A DNA stretch of 64,000 nucleotides from positions 1 to 64,000 of the forward strand of contig JAXMAF010000025.1 in assembly GCA_046350555.1 (NCBI GenBank). Reading direction: 5' to 3'. Shown piece by piece: positions 30,550-39,570 of the stretch. The position numbers and the translations under genes are program-made. Under the pieces are notes generated by a model, which saw only the letters and a list, made by a program, of their open reading frames with translations, ran no database searches and was not told where the DNA came from. How positions within the stretch are numbered: position 1 is the stretch's first letter; each line of letters begins with the position of its first letter. Source of the DNA: JAXMAF01 sp046350555. GTDB taxonomy: Bacteria; Planctomycetota; Phycisphaerae; Phycisphaerales; SM1A02.

Positions 30550-30931
30550 CAGACGACCTCCGAGGCGAGCGAGACGATCGCCAGTTCTTCTCGCGGAGCG
30601 CGGCGACGCAGCGCCGAAGATGCGCGTTCCGCGCGCGGATTGCCTTCCTTGTCGATCAACACGCAGGCGTTGCCGTCGAAGCGGACGTACGATCCATGTC
30701 GTCGCGGATGCACCGGGTACTTGTCCGGACGATGATTGCCCTGGACCTTGTCGCCGATCACCGCTGGGTGCGCCGCCTTCTTCACGCGCAGACCACCTTG
30801 TCGTGCCCACCCCCAGCGAGATCGCGGTGAACTTTTCCGCGGGCGGTCGAGACACCGAGGAGGCGCCGATCACGGCCGCGATCTCGCGCCGCTGTTGTCG
30901 GCCACCTGGAGATGTGTTTCCCCTGGATCAT
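30549..30931 (-). pseudogene. rplN: 50S ribosomal protein L14, frameshifted (probable consensus errors)
   Basis: ATG 30931 starts MIQGKH; after a shift the reading VIGASSVSRPPAEKFTAISL follows, then KVVCA, and finally SYVRFDGNACVLIDKEGNPR and ELAIVSLASEVV at the stop. These are the conserved L14 blocks. L14 is single-copy and essential, so real disruption is not credible; the region needs resequencing. Confidence 0.88.
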
Positions 30932-31070
30932 GTTCTGTTCGTCGAATCGGTCGGGGTGTTCTTCCGCCGCGCAGTTCCGGCGAGATCTCGCTAGCGCACG
31001 GTGTCGAGCGGGCCTGTGGTCGACGAAATCATGTCGTTGAGGAGCGCAGCAGCATGCGCGGATCGCGGCG

Positions 31071-31321
31071 TCAACCTTGACCATGCTCCAGTAGGCTTGC
31101 CGTGGTCGACGTGACGCGGACGAGGACCCGTGACTTCGTCTTGGAGATCGGACGGCACTCGGCGATCTCGACACGGTCGCCGATCTGCGACTCGCTCTTC
31201 CTTTCGTCGGGACGCAGCACGGTGCTGCCGAACGTACTTGCCGTACTTGGGGTGCTTCGATCAGCGCGATCGTACGACGGTGCGTCTTGCCGCGCCTTGT
31301 CGCCTTGACGATCCTCGCCAT
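31071..31321 (-). pseudogene. rpsQ: 30S ribosomal protein S17, frameshifted (probable consensus errors)
   Basis: ATG 31321: MARIVKATRRGKTHRRTIAL, then pieces HPKYGKYVR-like and, in the last frame, KSRVLVRVTSTTASLLEHGQG to a TGA at 31071. The middle passes through at least two shifts. S17 is expected exactly here, between L29 and L14. Confidence 0.82.
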
Positions 31322-31361
31322 CGGCGCGGGCGCGCTCCGGAACAATGACGGTCTTGAGGAC

Positions 31362-31694
31362 TCATGGGTTACGCCTTCTTCTTCGCGGTTGATGGTGGCC
31401 GTCTTCGCAGCGGCTGCGCCGGCCGTCGTTGCGATCGGCGCCGCCGTCGCCATGGCCGCTCCTCTTCTTCGATCGTCCGCCGCCGCCCGCGGCGACGGGC
31501 GACTTCTCGCGCCGACGTCGGTTCGCCTCGGTCAGGACGCGGGCCAGGTCCTTGCGGGCCTTGCCCGACTGCGATGTGTCCTCGATCTTCTCCGTCACCG
31601 CCTGGCTGCGCAGGTCGAAGAGTCGACGACGGAGCCGCAAGGTCTCCACCTTGATCTCCTCGTCGTTGAGCTTGTGTACTTCCTTGGTGTTCAT
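31362..31694 (-). CDS. rpmC: 50S ribosomal protein L29 with basic tail
   Basis: The first ~65 residues form the L29 helical hairpin (MNTKEVHKLNDEEIKVETLR, RRRLFDLRSQAV, GKARKDLARVLTEANRRRRE). A Gly/Arg/His-rich tail of ~45 residues follows that is not normal for L29. The tail borders an indel-rich patch, so its reading frame is not fully secure. L29 lies at the peptide exit tunnel. Confidence 0.85.
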   Translation of the reverse strand: MNTKEVHKLNDEEIKVETLRLRRRLFDLRSQAVTEKIEDTSQSGKARKDLARVLTEANRRRREKSPVAAGGGGRSKKRSGHGDGGADRNDGRRSRCEDGHHQPRRRRRNP

Positions 31695-31765
31695 TGGAGT
31701 GCGGGGGAGGCGGGGGGCGGGGACGGAAACTCGGGACTGCGAATCGGTGGTGGCGGCGGCACCGG

Positions 31766-31803
31766 GGCGAGCGTGCGGCGAAGCCGCCGCGGAACGCCGG
31801 ACA
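31766..31803. repeat. Possible diverged hairpin repeat after the rplP stop
   Basis: GAGCGTGCGGC, a GAA loop, then GCCGCCGCGGAACGCC keeps the outline (GAG-stem-loop-stem) of the hairpin family with a different stem. On the minus strand it begins 15 nt after the L16 stop codon. Confidence 0.45.
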
Positions 31804-31818
31804 AACTCCTACACGCTC

Positions 31819-32235
31819 CTACACGGCGAGCCGTCGGCCGACGAATCGGCACCGGATCGGCATCTTGTGCGCAACACGGGCGAGGGCCTGCTTGGCGAGA
31901 TCCTCGGGGACGCCGGCGATCTCGAAGAGCATCGTGCCCGGCTTCACGCGGGCCGCCCAGAACTCCGTCTCGGCCTTGCCCGTTCCCATTCGGGTCTCGA
32001 GCGGCTTCTTCGAGATCGGCTTGTCGGGGAAGACCCGGATGTAGACCTTGCCCTGCCGGCGCAGGAAGTGCTGCGCGGCGATGCGACCCGCCTCGAGCTG
32101 GCGCGCCGACACCCAGTGCGTGTCGAGGGCCTGAAGGCCGTAGTCGCCGAAGGAGACGTAGTTGCCGCGCGTCGCGTTGCCGCGCATGACGCCGCGCTGC
32201 TGCTTACGAAACTTGATCCGCTTTGGCATCAACAT
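31819..32235 (-). CDS. rplP: 50S ribosomal protein L16
   Basis: 138 aa: MLMPKRIKFRKQQRGVMRGN, VSFGDYGLQALDTHWVSARQ, EAGRIAAQHFLRRQGKVYIR and the PDKPISKKPLETRMGTGK segment that reaches the A site, then VKPGTMLFEIAGV. Standard length and standard place after rpsC. Confidence 0.96.
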   Translation of the reverse strand: MLMPKRIKFRKQQRGVMRGNATRGNYVSFGDYGLQALDTHWVSARQLEAGRIAAQHFLRRQGKVYIRVFPDKPISKKPLETRMGTGKAETEFWAARVKPGTMLFEIAGVPEDLAKQALARVAHKMPIRCRFVGRRLAV

Positions 32236-32367
32236 GGGAGGCAGGTCGGGTTAGGGCAGCGTGGGAGGGAGCGAGAGACGTTGCGAACGGTGAGAAGCGA
32301 ACTGACGTTTCCGTGGCCGGGGCGGCGTGGCGCGGGCGGCGACTGGCGCGACCCGGGCATGGCCACG

Positions 32368-33069
32368 CTATCGACGTCCCCGGGCGCGAGCGCGGGCGCC
32401 GGCGGCGTTGGACTGGTTTTCGTCGACCTGGGCGCTGTACATGCCCTTGAAGACCCACACCTTGACGCCGATGGCGCCGCTGGTCGTGAAGCTGTGGACC
32501 ATCGCGTAGTCGACGTTCGCCTGGAGCGTCGAGAGCGGGATGGAGCCGAGGCGAGTGTCGAGGTTGCGCGACATCTCCGCGCCGCCGAGACGACCCGAGA
32601 GGAGGATGCGGACGCCCTTGGCGCCATTGTTCATGGCCGACTCGCATCGCTGCTTGAGCACGCGGCGGAAGTTGGCCCGCTTCTTGAGCTGCTCGCCGAT
32701 CGTCTCGGCGATGAGCTTGGCGTCCATGTCGGGGTTCGCGATCTCGATGATCTTGATCGCCACCTTGCGGCCGGTGAGAAGCTGGAGGTCGTTCGTGAGG
32801 CGCTCGATCTCCTGCCCCTTCGGGCCGACGACGAGCCCCGGCCTCGCGGTCTTCACGATCACCGTGAGCTCCTCGCGCGTGCGCTCGATGTGCACGTCGG
32901 AGACGGCCGCGAACGGCGGCGTCCGGTTGAGGCGCCGGTCGACGAACTTGCGGATCTTGTAGTCCTCCACCAGGAGCTCGCCGAAGAGCGCCTTGGGGGC
33001 GAACCACCGCGACTTGTGCGGCTCGGTGATGCCGACGCGGAAGCCGAAGGGATGCGTTTTCTGTCCCAT
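32368..33069 (-). CDS. rpsC: 30S ribosomal protein S3
   Basis: 233 aa beginning MGQKTHPFGFRVGITEPHKS, with the KH domain (IERTREELTVIVKTARPGLV, VGPKGQEIERL) and C-terminal RRVLKQRCESAMNNGAKGVR. The final ~25 residues are an Ala/Arg tail. S3 forms part of the mRNA entry tunnel and helicase. The start at 33069 is the family start; upstream in-frame sequence overlaps L22. Confidence 0.95.
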   Translation of the reverse strand: MGQKTHPFGFRVGITEPHKSRWFAPKALFGELLVEDYKIRKFVDRRLNRTPPFAAVSDVHIERTREELTVIVKTARPGLVVGPKGQEIERLTNDLQLLTGRKVAIKIIEIANPDMDAKLIAETIGEQLKKRANFRRVLKQRCESAMNNGAKGVRILLSGRLGGAEMSRNLDTRLGSIPLSTLQANVDYAMVHSFTTSGAIGVKVWVFKGMYSAQVDENQSNAAGARARARGRR

Positions 33070-33142
33070 GACGTGGTGTGCCTGAGTGCGAGCGGGGCGA
33101 GGTGTGGACGGTGTGCTGCTGTGGAAGGGATGCCGCGACGAG

Positions 33143-33478
33143 CTACGACTTGCGGGTGTCGACGGCGACCTGGATGTGGCTGGTGCGCTTGAGGATCTGA
33201 TGGGCGCGACCGCGATCCTTCTGTTCGAACCGCTTGATCGTCGGGCCGCCATCGATCCGCGCGTCGCTCACGAAGAGCGACGCGACGTCGGCCTCGTTTT
33301 CCTCCGCGTTCGCGATGGCGCTCTGGAGCACGCCGCGCATGTAGTACGCGCCGCGCTTCTTGCACATCTGGAGCGCCGTGAGCGCGGCGTCGATGTCCAT
33401 GCCGCGGATCATGTCGGCGACGAGCCTCGCCTTCCGCGGAGCGATGCGAGCGAAGCGATGGGTGGCGATGTAGGACAT
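33143..33478 (-). CDS. rplV: 50S ribosomal protein L22
   Basis: 111 aa with ATHRFARIAPRKARLVADMI, VLQSAIANAEENEADVASLF and the C-terminal DGGPTIKRFEQKDRGRAHQI, then KRTSHIQVAV. The extended loop lines the exit tunnel and is the site of macrolide-resistance changes in other bacteria. Confidence 0.95.
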   Translation of the reverse strand: MSYIATHRFARIAPRKARLVADMIRGMDIDAALTALQMCKKRGAYYMRGVLQSAIANAEENEADVASLFVSDARIDGGPTIKRFEQKDRGRAHQILKRTSHIQVAVDTRKS

Positions 33479-33571
33479 GGCGGTGAGTGGGTCGGCGGTC
33501 GGTCGATCTTGGCGTGGCCCGGTCGCGGGGGAACGGCCTCGCGTGGTTGCTTGCGTTCGGTCCCTCGTGGA

Positions 33572-33868
33572 TCACCCACCGGCCTTGTCGCCGGCGGCCA
33601 TCCCTTCCTTCTTGTTGGTGTGTCCGCGGAAGGTGCGGGTGAGCGCGAACTCTCCAAGGCGGTGACCGACCATGTCCTCGGTGCAGAAGACCTCGCTGAA
33701 TTGGCGGCCGTTGTGGACCTGGAACGTGTATCCCACGAACTCCGGCACCACGGTGCACGCGCGCGCCCAGGTCTTGATGGGCATGCGACGACCGGCGGTC
33801 GACATCTTCTCCACCTTGCGGAAGAGCTTCTCGTCGACGAACGGACCTTTCTTGAGGGATCGGGACAT
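33572..33868 (-). CDS. rpsS: 30S ribosomal protein S19
   Basis: 98 aa: MSRSLKKGPFVDEKLFRKVE, TWARACTVVPEFVGYTFQVH, NGRQFSEVFCTEDMVGHRLG and EFALTRTFRGH. Typical head protein near S13. It lies between L2 and L22 as normal. Confidence 0.96.
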   Translation of the reverse strand: MSRSLKKGPFVDEKLFRKVEKMSTAGRRMPIKTWARACTVVPEFVGYTFQVHNGRQFSEVFCTEDMVGHRLGEFALTRTFRGHTNKKEGMAAGDKAGG

Positions 33869-33896
33869 GGGGTGGGCGGGGGCGGGGGGAGGGTGG

Positions 33897-33938
33897 TTGC
33901 TGGTTACTGGTTATTGGTTACTGGTTACTGGTTACTGG
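33897..33938. repeat. 7-bp tandem array (TTACTGG) between L2 and S19
   Basis: Six heptamers in a row (TTGCTGG, TTACTGG, TTATTGG, then TTACTGG three times) stand out as AT-rich against the surrounding GC-rich DNA. They lie 28 nt upstream of rpsS on the coding strand. Confidence 0.8.
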
Positions 33939-33993
33939 ATTCGGTTTCCAGGGTCGGATCGTCGAGCGACGGGCCGGCAACCATGATCGGCGA

Positions 33994-34848
33994 TCACAGC
34001 TTCAACTGTCCGTAACGGACGCTGCGGCGACGACGGAGGATGCGCTTGTCCGAGGCCTTGCCGCGGCCGCGAGTGCGACCACCCTTGGCCTGCGTGCCGG
34101 CGGCGTTGCTGGGCTCCTGTCCACCCTTGGAGCGGCCTTCGCCGCCGCCGTGTGGGTGGCAGTGGTGGCTCATCGCCATGCCGCGCGTCGTCATGCGCCG
34201 GCCCATCCAGCGATTTCGGCCGGCCTTGCCGAGCTTGATGTTGCCGTGATCGAGGTTGCCGACCTGACCAACGGTCGCCCGGCAATCGATCGAAACCTGT
34301 CGAATCTCGCCCGACGGGAGGACCAGCGTCGCCCAGAGGCCTTCCTTGTTGGTGAGCCGCGCGCCGGAACCGGCCGATCGAACCAGGGTGCCGCCCTTGC
34401 GCGGCTCCATCTCGATGTTGTGGACCGTGAGGCCCGTGGGAATGTGCCGCAACGGCATGCAGTTGCCGGGCTTCGGGTCGAGCTGCTTGCCCGAGCTGAG
34501 CACCGTGTCGCCCGCGGTCACGCCCTTCGGCGCGAGGATGTAACGAAGCGTGCCATCCTCGTACTTCACCAGCGCGATGTGACACGACCGGTTCGGGTCG
34601 TACTCGATGCCGACCACCGTGCCGACCACGTCGTCCTTGGTGCGCCGGAAGTCGATCATGCGGTAGCGGCGCTTGTGTCCGCCACCTTGTCCGAGGATCG
34701 TGCGCTTGCCCTGGTTGTTGTACGCGCCGGTCCGCGTGAGCGGGCGCAGCAGCGACTTCTCCGGACGCTTCTTGGTGACCTCGACATGCAGGTTCACGGA
34801 AGCGTTGCGCCGGCCGTTGTTGCAGGGTTTGTAGACGCGAATGGCCAT
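33994..34848 (-). CDS. rplB: 50S ribosomal protein L2
   Basis: 284 aa: MAIRVYKPCNNGRRNASVNL, GGGHKRRYRMIDFRR, AGSGARLTNKEGLWATLVLP and the catalytic-centre loop HPHGGGEGRSKGG. Two oddities occur near the end: SHHC replaces the usual NPVD before HPHGGGEG, and the PWG motif that normally follows is absent (EPSNAAGTQAKGG). The longer in-frame start at 34980 is rejected because the family start is at 34848. Confidence 0.95.
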   Translation of the reverse strand: MAIRVYKPCNNGRRNASVNLHVEVTKKRPEKSLLRPLTRTGAYNNQGKRTILGQGGGHKRRYRMIDFRRTKDDVVGTVVGIEYDPNRSCHIALVKYEDGTLRYILAPKGVTAGDTVLSSGKQLDPKPGNCMPLRHIPTGLTVHNIEMEPRKGGTLVRSAGSGARLTNKEGLWATLVLPSGEIRQVSIDCRATVGQVGNLDHGNIKLGKAGRNRWMGRRMTTRGMAMSHHCHPHGGGEGRSKGGQEPSNAAGTQAKGGRTRGRGKASDKRILRRRRSVRYGQLKL

Positions 34849-34899
34849 GGGAAGGAAGTCGAAGAGAAGAGAGGAGGGAGAAGCGAGAGAGGGAGGACG

Positions 34900-34937
34900 A
34901 GGGCGAGGTGTCCGATGGCGAGGGCGAGGTGTCCGAT
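34900..34937. repeat. Direct repeat GAGGGCGAGGTGTCCGATG x2
   Basis: Two 19-bp identical copies separated by GC, in the L23-L2 gap, just upstream of L2 on the coding strand. Purine-rich sequence (34861-34900) adjoins them. Confidence 0.8.
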
Positions 34938-35030
34938 GTCGATCACTTGCACTGATTGCACGACCGATGACTGTTCCCAACCTTCACACACACGCGTCCG
35001 TGAACCGCCTTGCCACGCGCCCGCCTCGCG

Positions 35031-35140
35031 AAAGCGAGTGTCGACCCGAAGGGTCGAACGGAGCGCTCCAACCAACCAGCCCACGCGCCCGCCTCACGAA
35101 AGCGAGTGTCGACCCGGAGGGTCGAACGGAGCGCTCAAAA
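35031..35140. repeat. Two hairpin repeats with compensatory stem changes after the rplW stop
   Basis: The units at 35035-35067 and 35103-35136 have stem TCGACCC...GGGTCGA in place of TCGGCCC...GGGCCGA. Both arms have changed together, keeping base pairing. On the minus strand the TGA stop of L23 falls inside the repeat's own TTGAGCGCTCC start. Confidence 0.85.
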
Positions 35141-35413
35141 AAGCTCGATCTTGTCCTCATGATGGATCTTGACGACGGCGCGCTTCACCGTCGGAAGCTG
35201 GACGGGGCCGTAGCGGAATCGACGAACCCGCCCCTTGCGGTTCTGCGTGGCGACCGAGACGACGCGCACCTTGTAGAGCTCCTCGACCGCCTGCCGGATC
35301 TCCGTCTTGGTCGCGCGGGGATCGACCTGGAAGGCGTACCGGTGCAGCTCGTTCGAGGCGATCGTCGCCTTCTCGGTGACAAGGGGTCGCTTGATGACGT
35401 CGGTGGCGAGCAT
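35135..35413 (-). CDS. rplW: 50S ribosomal protein L23
   Basis: 92 aa: MLATDVIKRPLVTEKATIAS, YAFQVDPRATKTEIRQAVEE and VRVVSVATQNRKGRVRRFRY. L23 is the docking site for trigger factor and SRP at the tunnel exit. Its ATG overlaps the L4 stop by one base (TAATG), pointing to coupled translation. Confidence 0.95.
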   Translation of the reverse strand: MLATDVIKRPLVTEKATIASNELHRYAFQVDPRATKTEIRQAVEELYKVRVVSVATQNRKGRVRRFRYGPVQLPTVKRAVVKIHHEDKIELF

Positions 35414-36066
35414 TACGCGGACTCCTTCTCGCTGGTCCAGCAGGTTCCGTCGAGGAAGGACTTGAGGGCGTCCTTGTCAACGACGAGATATCGGTGGTTG
35501 AGCAGCGCGAACGCGTTCAGTTGCTCGACGCGCACGACGTCCACGCCCTCGAGGTTGCGGGCCGAGAGGTAGGCGTTGCGATTGGCCCCGTCGATGGCGA
35601 CCAGGCACGTGCGATCGACGCCGATGGCGTTGAGCACTGCGGCGAAGTCCTGCGTCTTCGGGGCCTTGAAGGTGAGGTCGACCAGGCACTTCACCTCGTT
35701 GTCGACCAGCTTCGCGAGCAGGGCGTTGCGGTTGGCGAGCCGGCGCATGTTCTTGGTCAGCGCCGTGCGGAACGCCTCGCGCCCGCGGAGCTTCGCGTGG
35801 CCCATGCCGCCGCCCTTGCGGACGTTGGTCCGGACGGCGCCGGCGCGGGCGTTGCCCGTGCCCTTCTGCTTGTACAGCTTGCGCGTCGATCCCTCGACCA
35901 TTCCGCGGTTCTTGGTCCGCGCGGATCCCTGCCGCTGGTTCGTGTGCGTGATGACGTACGCCTGCTTCAGCAGCGCCGGCCTCACCTCGGTGCCGAGGGT
36001 GGCGGGGTCGATGGACAGCGTCTCGACCTGCTTGCCTTCCTTGTTGTAGATCGGCAATTCGATCAT
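35413..36066 (-). CDS. rplD: 50S ribosomal protein L4
   Basis: 217 aa with RQGSARTKNRGMVEGSTRKL, KQKGTGNARAGAVRTNVRKG and GGMGHAKLRGREAFRTALTK, the extended loop that enters the exit tunnel, and the C-terminal ARNLEGVDVVRVEQLNAFAL. In E. coli L4 represses the S10 operon; whether it does so here is unknown. A 267-nt gap without a gene separates it from L3. Confidence 0.95.
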   Translation of the reverse strand: MIELPIYNKEGKQVETLSIDPATLGTEVRPALLKQAYVITHTNQRQGSARTKNRGMVEGSTRKLYKQKGTGNARAGAVRTNVRKGGGMGHAKLRGREAFRTALTKNMRRLANRNALLAKLVDNEVKCLVDLTFKAPKTQDFAAVLNAIGVDRTCLVAIDGANRNAYLSARNLEGVDVVRVEQLNAFALLNHRYLVVDKDALKSFLDGTCWTSEKESA

Positions 36067-36333
36067 CGTTCACCTTTGCTCCGTCGTCGACGCGTGATCC
36101 GCGCGACGAAGGGTGCTCTCTGCCCGCCTGATCTCAGGCCGGTGCGGAGGCGACGGACCCGCGACATTGCGGATCGGCCGCTGAATTCGCCTCACCCTCC
36201 CGTTGGCAGTCACGGATCGCCAAGGGGCAGGGATGTTGACTCGGTTCGCTCGACATGTGGCACCATGTGGTTCACTCCGGTCCGTCGCGAGCGACGGCCA
36301 TCGTGCCTGCATGGCCAGGCGGTGGCTGTGCGA

Positions 36334-37020
36334 TCAGCCGCCGGCCTGCTTGCGGGCCTTGTCCTTGAAGAGACGCCTCGGTGCCCTGACATAGACGATG
36401 CCGGTGTTCGGGCCGGGCACGGCGCCCTTCACCAGCAGGAGATTGTTGGCCTCGTCGATGCTGACCAGGTCGAGGCTGCGGATCGTGACGCGGGCGTCAC
36501 CCATGTGGCCCGCCATCTTCTTGCCCTTCTTGATCTTGGCGCCGTGGCCGCGGTCGGTCGCGTAGCTTCCGATGGCGCCGGGCGACCGGTGCTTCCGCTC
36601 GGTGCCGTGCGACGCGCAGAGTCCCTTGAAGTGGTGGCGAACCATCACGCCTTGGAATCCCTTGCCCTTGCTCGTGCCGACCACGTCGACGAACTTGAGT
36701 CCTTCCATCGACTTCGCGGTGAGCTCCTGGCCGAGCTGGTACTGCTGCGCCTCGGCGTCGTCGGCGCACTGGATCTCGCGGTGGATGCGCTTCGGCGACG
36801 TCCCGGCCTTCGCGTCGTGACCGATCAGGGCCATCGAGCTCCGGCGCGGCTTGATCTCCTCCATCGCGATCTGGACGGCGCTGTAGCCATCCGTCGCCGT
36901 GGTCTTGACCTGCGTCACGACGCATGGACCGGCGGCGATCACCGTCACCGGAATGTTCTTCCCGTCGGGGGTGAACATCCGCGTCATGCCGACTTTTCGT
37001 CCGATGATTGCTGCGGGCAT
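36334..37020 (-). CDS. rplC: 50S ribosomal protein L3
   Basis: 228 aa: MPAAIIGRKVGMTRMFTPDG, GTSKGKGFQGVMVRHHFKGL, SHGTERKHRSPGAIGSYA and GKKMAGHMGDARVTIRSLDL. The loop near the peptidyl transferase centre is intact. Start 37020 matches the family; it begins 10 nt after the S10 stop. Confidence 0.96.
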   Translation of the reverse strand: MPAAIIGRKVGMTRMFTPDGKNIPVTVIAAGPCVVTQVKTTATDGYSAVQIAMEEIKPRRSSMALIGHDAKAGTSPKRIHREIQCADDAEAQQYQLGQELTAKSMEGLKFVDVVGTSKGKGFQGVMVRHHFKGLCASHGTERKHRSPGAIGSYATDRGHGAKIKKGKKMAGHMGDARVTIRSLDLVSIDEANNLLLVKGAVPGPNTGIVYVRAPRRLFKDKARKQAGG

Positions 37021-37030
37021 GGCTGGGCTC

Positions 37031-37339
<309 letters not shown>

Positions 37340-37911
37340 TGAGGTCCCAAGAGGGTCGAAACGCTGCGGGTCATCGCGACGAGAATCGGTGCAGAACGAG
37401 CCGGCTCGCAACTTCGGGAACGCACGTCGCCGTCGCGGAATCATCCGCCGAGGCGCGGGTCGCCCGAAACTCCGGGCCGAAAGGCGATACAACGAGATCA
37501 ACGGACGAAAAGTCGCCCGAAACGGGGCGAATCGGAGATGATATCGGGAGCCGGGTGGGTGTCAAGGGCGGTCGATGAGTCCGTTGTGGGAGCGGGCCGC
37601 TGTGCGGTGGAGCCGCCGCTTCGCGATGGCGGGACCGGGGCCGAGGGCTCCGGGGTTGGAGCGCGAACGTGAACGGTGGCTTCCAATCCAGGGGTTCCAG
37701 TCCAGGGCTCCCAGTCCTCAGTACGCGTCCCGGATCCCGCAACCCCACCCATCCCACCGCCGCTCCAACCCCGGTCGCTCGGCCGGTTCGCCCGTGGCCG
37801 CCAAACGCACCTCTGGCGGCTTCGACTGCTACGCTCGAACCGACTCGCACGTGGCGAGTAATGCATGGCCAGCCGACGACACCCGGCCAGCCGACGACAC
37901 CTCAACCGTTC
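37340..37911. other. Intergenic region with the S10-operon leader and promoter
   Basis: The minus-strand half (37340-37537) is the long S10 leader. Beyond the promoter the plus-strand half is GC-rich and holds short direct repeats (TCCAGGGGTTCCAGT-like at ~37683-37720, and an 18-bp duplication at ~37866-37901 that would encode GQPTTP twice if the ATG at 37861 is used). TACGCT at 37830-37835 may be a -10 box for the next plus-strand gene. No further gene is seen. Confidence 0.6.
37538..37565 (-). promoter_or_regulatory. Strong sigma70-type promoter of the S10 superoperon
   Basis: On the minus strand TTGACA (37565-37560), a 16-nt spacer and TATCAT (37543-37538). This is the best consensus promoter in the window and points at rpsJ, with a predicted start near 37530 and a leader of ~190 nt, room for leader regulation. 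Confidence 0.75.
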
Positions 37912-39570
37912 ATGCCATCCCTCCTTCGCCTTGTCACCGTCTGCCTTGGTGCCGCGTGCGCGGCCGTGTCGCCGGCGCTGGCGCAGGTCTCGGTCACTCC
38001 CCCGCCGTCTCCCGCGCGGCCCGCGCCCCAAGGCGGCGGAGCGACCTCGTCGGTTCCCTTGGTGCCGGACCCGATCGTGCTGGAAGGGCTTGGACTCTCG
38101 ATCCGGCCACCGATCGACGCGATCGTGGCCCGCGAGCTGAGTGGCGGCAACGTCTCCCTGCTGGTGGCGGAGCGATCGAAGGAGCCCCGTTGGCGCGTGC
38201 GGATCCAGCAATTGAGTGCGTCGATCGACACGCCGACCGCCACGATGGTCGTCCAGGACCATCTGAATCGACTGAACGCGGCGAAGGAGCCCTTCTCGGT
38301 GCTGGCTGCCGAGCCGGTGCGATTCGGCGGCACGCCCGGCGAGATGCTGGTCGTGCAACAGCGCGGGCGCGATGGACAACCGGTCGTGAACGGCTGGCTC
38401 GTGCTGCCGCGCGGCGGCCTGACCTTCACCGTCGCGACGATGGCGACGACGCCGACGGACCTGCCCGCGGCGCGGGCGGCGCTGGAGGCGATGCTTGGAA
38501 CGATCGAACTTGCGGATCTCGACCAGCTCATCGCTCGCCGCGCCGATCGGCTCGAGGCCGGCGAGCGGGTCGTTTCGTCGTTCACCCCGGAGGTGTTGCG
38601 CCGACTCGTTGGCTTCGACGAGTGGTATCGGATGTATCGGCCCGCCGCCGCGGATGGGCGCGATGCGGGCTCGGCAACCGGATCGAATTCGAACGTCGGT
38701 CGTGGCCGGGATTCGGCCGGCGGGTCGAGCGGCGACCGGGAAGTCGGCTACATCCAGTTCCGGGTCGTCGAGGCGATGCGCGGCGAGCTCGATCCCAGCC
38801 GTCGCATCGACACGCTGCGCGGCGAGGAAGCGGAGCGGGGCCTCATGTTGATTGCCCGGAGCCGCGGACTGCTCTCGGATGATGGCGCTCGAACGTTGGA
38901 CGTCGAGGCTCGGTATTGGATGGCGTGGGATCGATCGAGCGAAGCGTGGTCGTCGCGAAGCACGGAGCGCGAAGGGAAGTCGGTCCGCGCCTTCGCCCAG
39001 ACGGGCGTGCGCAGCCCCGCGTCGCTTGGGCAGCCATCGGTGCTCACGGTTGTCAACGTCCGCGCCGGGGCGGCCCCGGACCCCGATGACAAGCCGAAGG
39101 AATGGGTCGTTCCGGGTCGCGCCTACCTCTGCATGCCGGAGGTCCTGCTCCTGGGCAACCTGCTCGCCGCCACACAGCCGCGCGACAGCGCACCGCCGAA
39201 GGAGCTCTCGTTCTTCTGGTTCGACACGAAGGGCGCGCGCATGCCGCAGCGGCTCGACCGCTGGCGACCCGAAGGCGATGGCTGGATCCTCACCACGCAG
39301 CCGGCCCTCGACGAACCGATCATCACCCAGACCTTCGATTCGAGCGGGCACCGTGTCAGGCGGAGCGATGCCGATGGCGTCGTCACCGAACGCATCGATC
39401 CGGGCGCGCTGCTGGCCCTGTGGAAGTCGAAGGGGCTCTCGACGCGCGACGATCAGCCTCGCTCCGACGACCGGGGCTCGCGCGACCGGAATCTCCGCCT
39501 GCCGGGAGGACCGACGAAGGGCCCGGCCGGCGACGCGCCGCGACGCCCTGCGAGCGGTGGCTCGAGGTGA
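37912..39570 (+). CDS. Exported protein of unknown function
   Basis: From ATG 37912 (552 aa) the protein has a clear signal peptide, MPSLLRLVTVCLGAACAAVS ending PALAQ. No known domain is recognised. The mature part has a Pro-rich start, a section VPLVPDPIVLEGLGLSIRPP and a body with beta-strand rhythm (GEMLVVQQRGRDGQPVVNGW, GGLTFTVATMATTPTDLP), and ends in a disordered Asp/Arg/Pro tail. ATG 37861 is an alternative start with a -10-like box 25 nt upstream. Its stop overlaps the GTG start of the next gene (GTGA), so the two are translationally coupled and likely work together. Confidence 0.75.
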   Translation: MPSLLRLVTVCLGAACAAVSPALAQVSVTPPPSPARPAPQGGGATSSVPLVPDPIVLEGLGLSIRPPIDAIVARELSGGNVSLLVAERSKEPRWRVRIQQLSASIDTPTATMVVQDHLNRLNAAKEPFSVLAAEPVRFGGTPGEMLVVQQRGRDGQPVVNGWLVLPRGGLTFTVATMATTPTDLPAARAALEAMLGTIELADLDQLIARRADRLEAGERVVSSFTPEVLRRLVGFDEWYRMYRPAAADGRDAGSATGSNSNVGRGRDSAGGSSGDREVGYIQFRVVEAMRGELDPSRRIDTLRGEEAERGLMLIARSRGLLSDDGARTLDVEARYWMAWDRSSEAWSSRSTEREGKSVRAFAQTGVRSPASLGQPSVLTVVNVRAGAAPDPDDKPKEWVVPGRAYLCMPEVLLLGNLLAATQPRDSAPPKELSFFWFDTKGARMPQRLDRWRPEGDGWILTTQPALDEPIITQTFDSSGHRVRRSDADGVVTERIDPGALLALWKSKGLSTRDDQPRSDDRGSRDRNLRLPGGPTKGPAGDAPRRPASGGSR

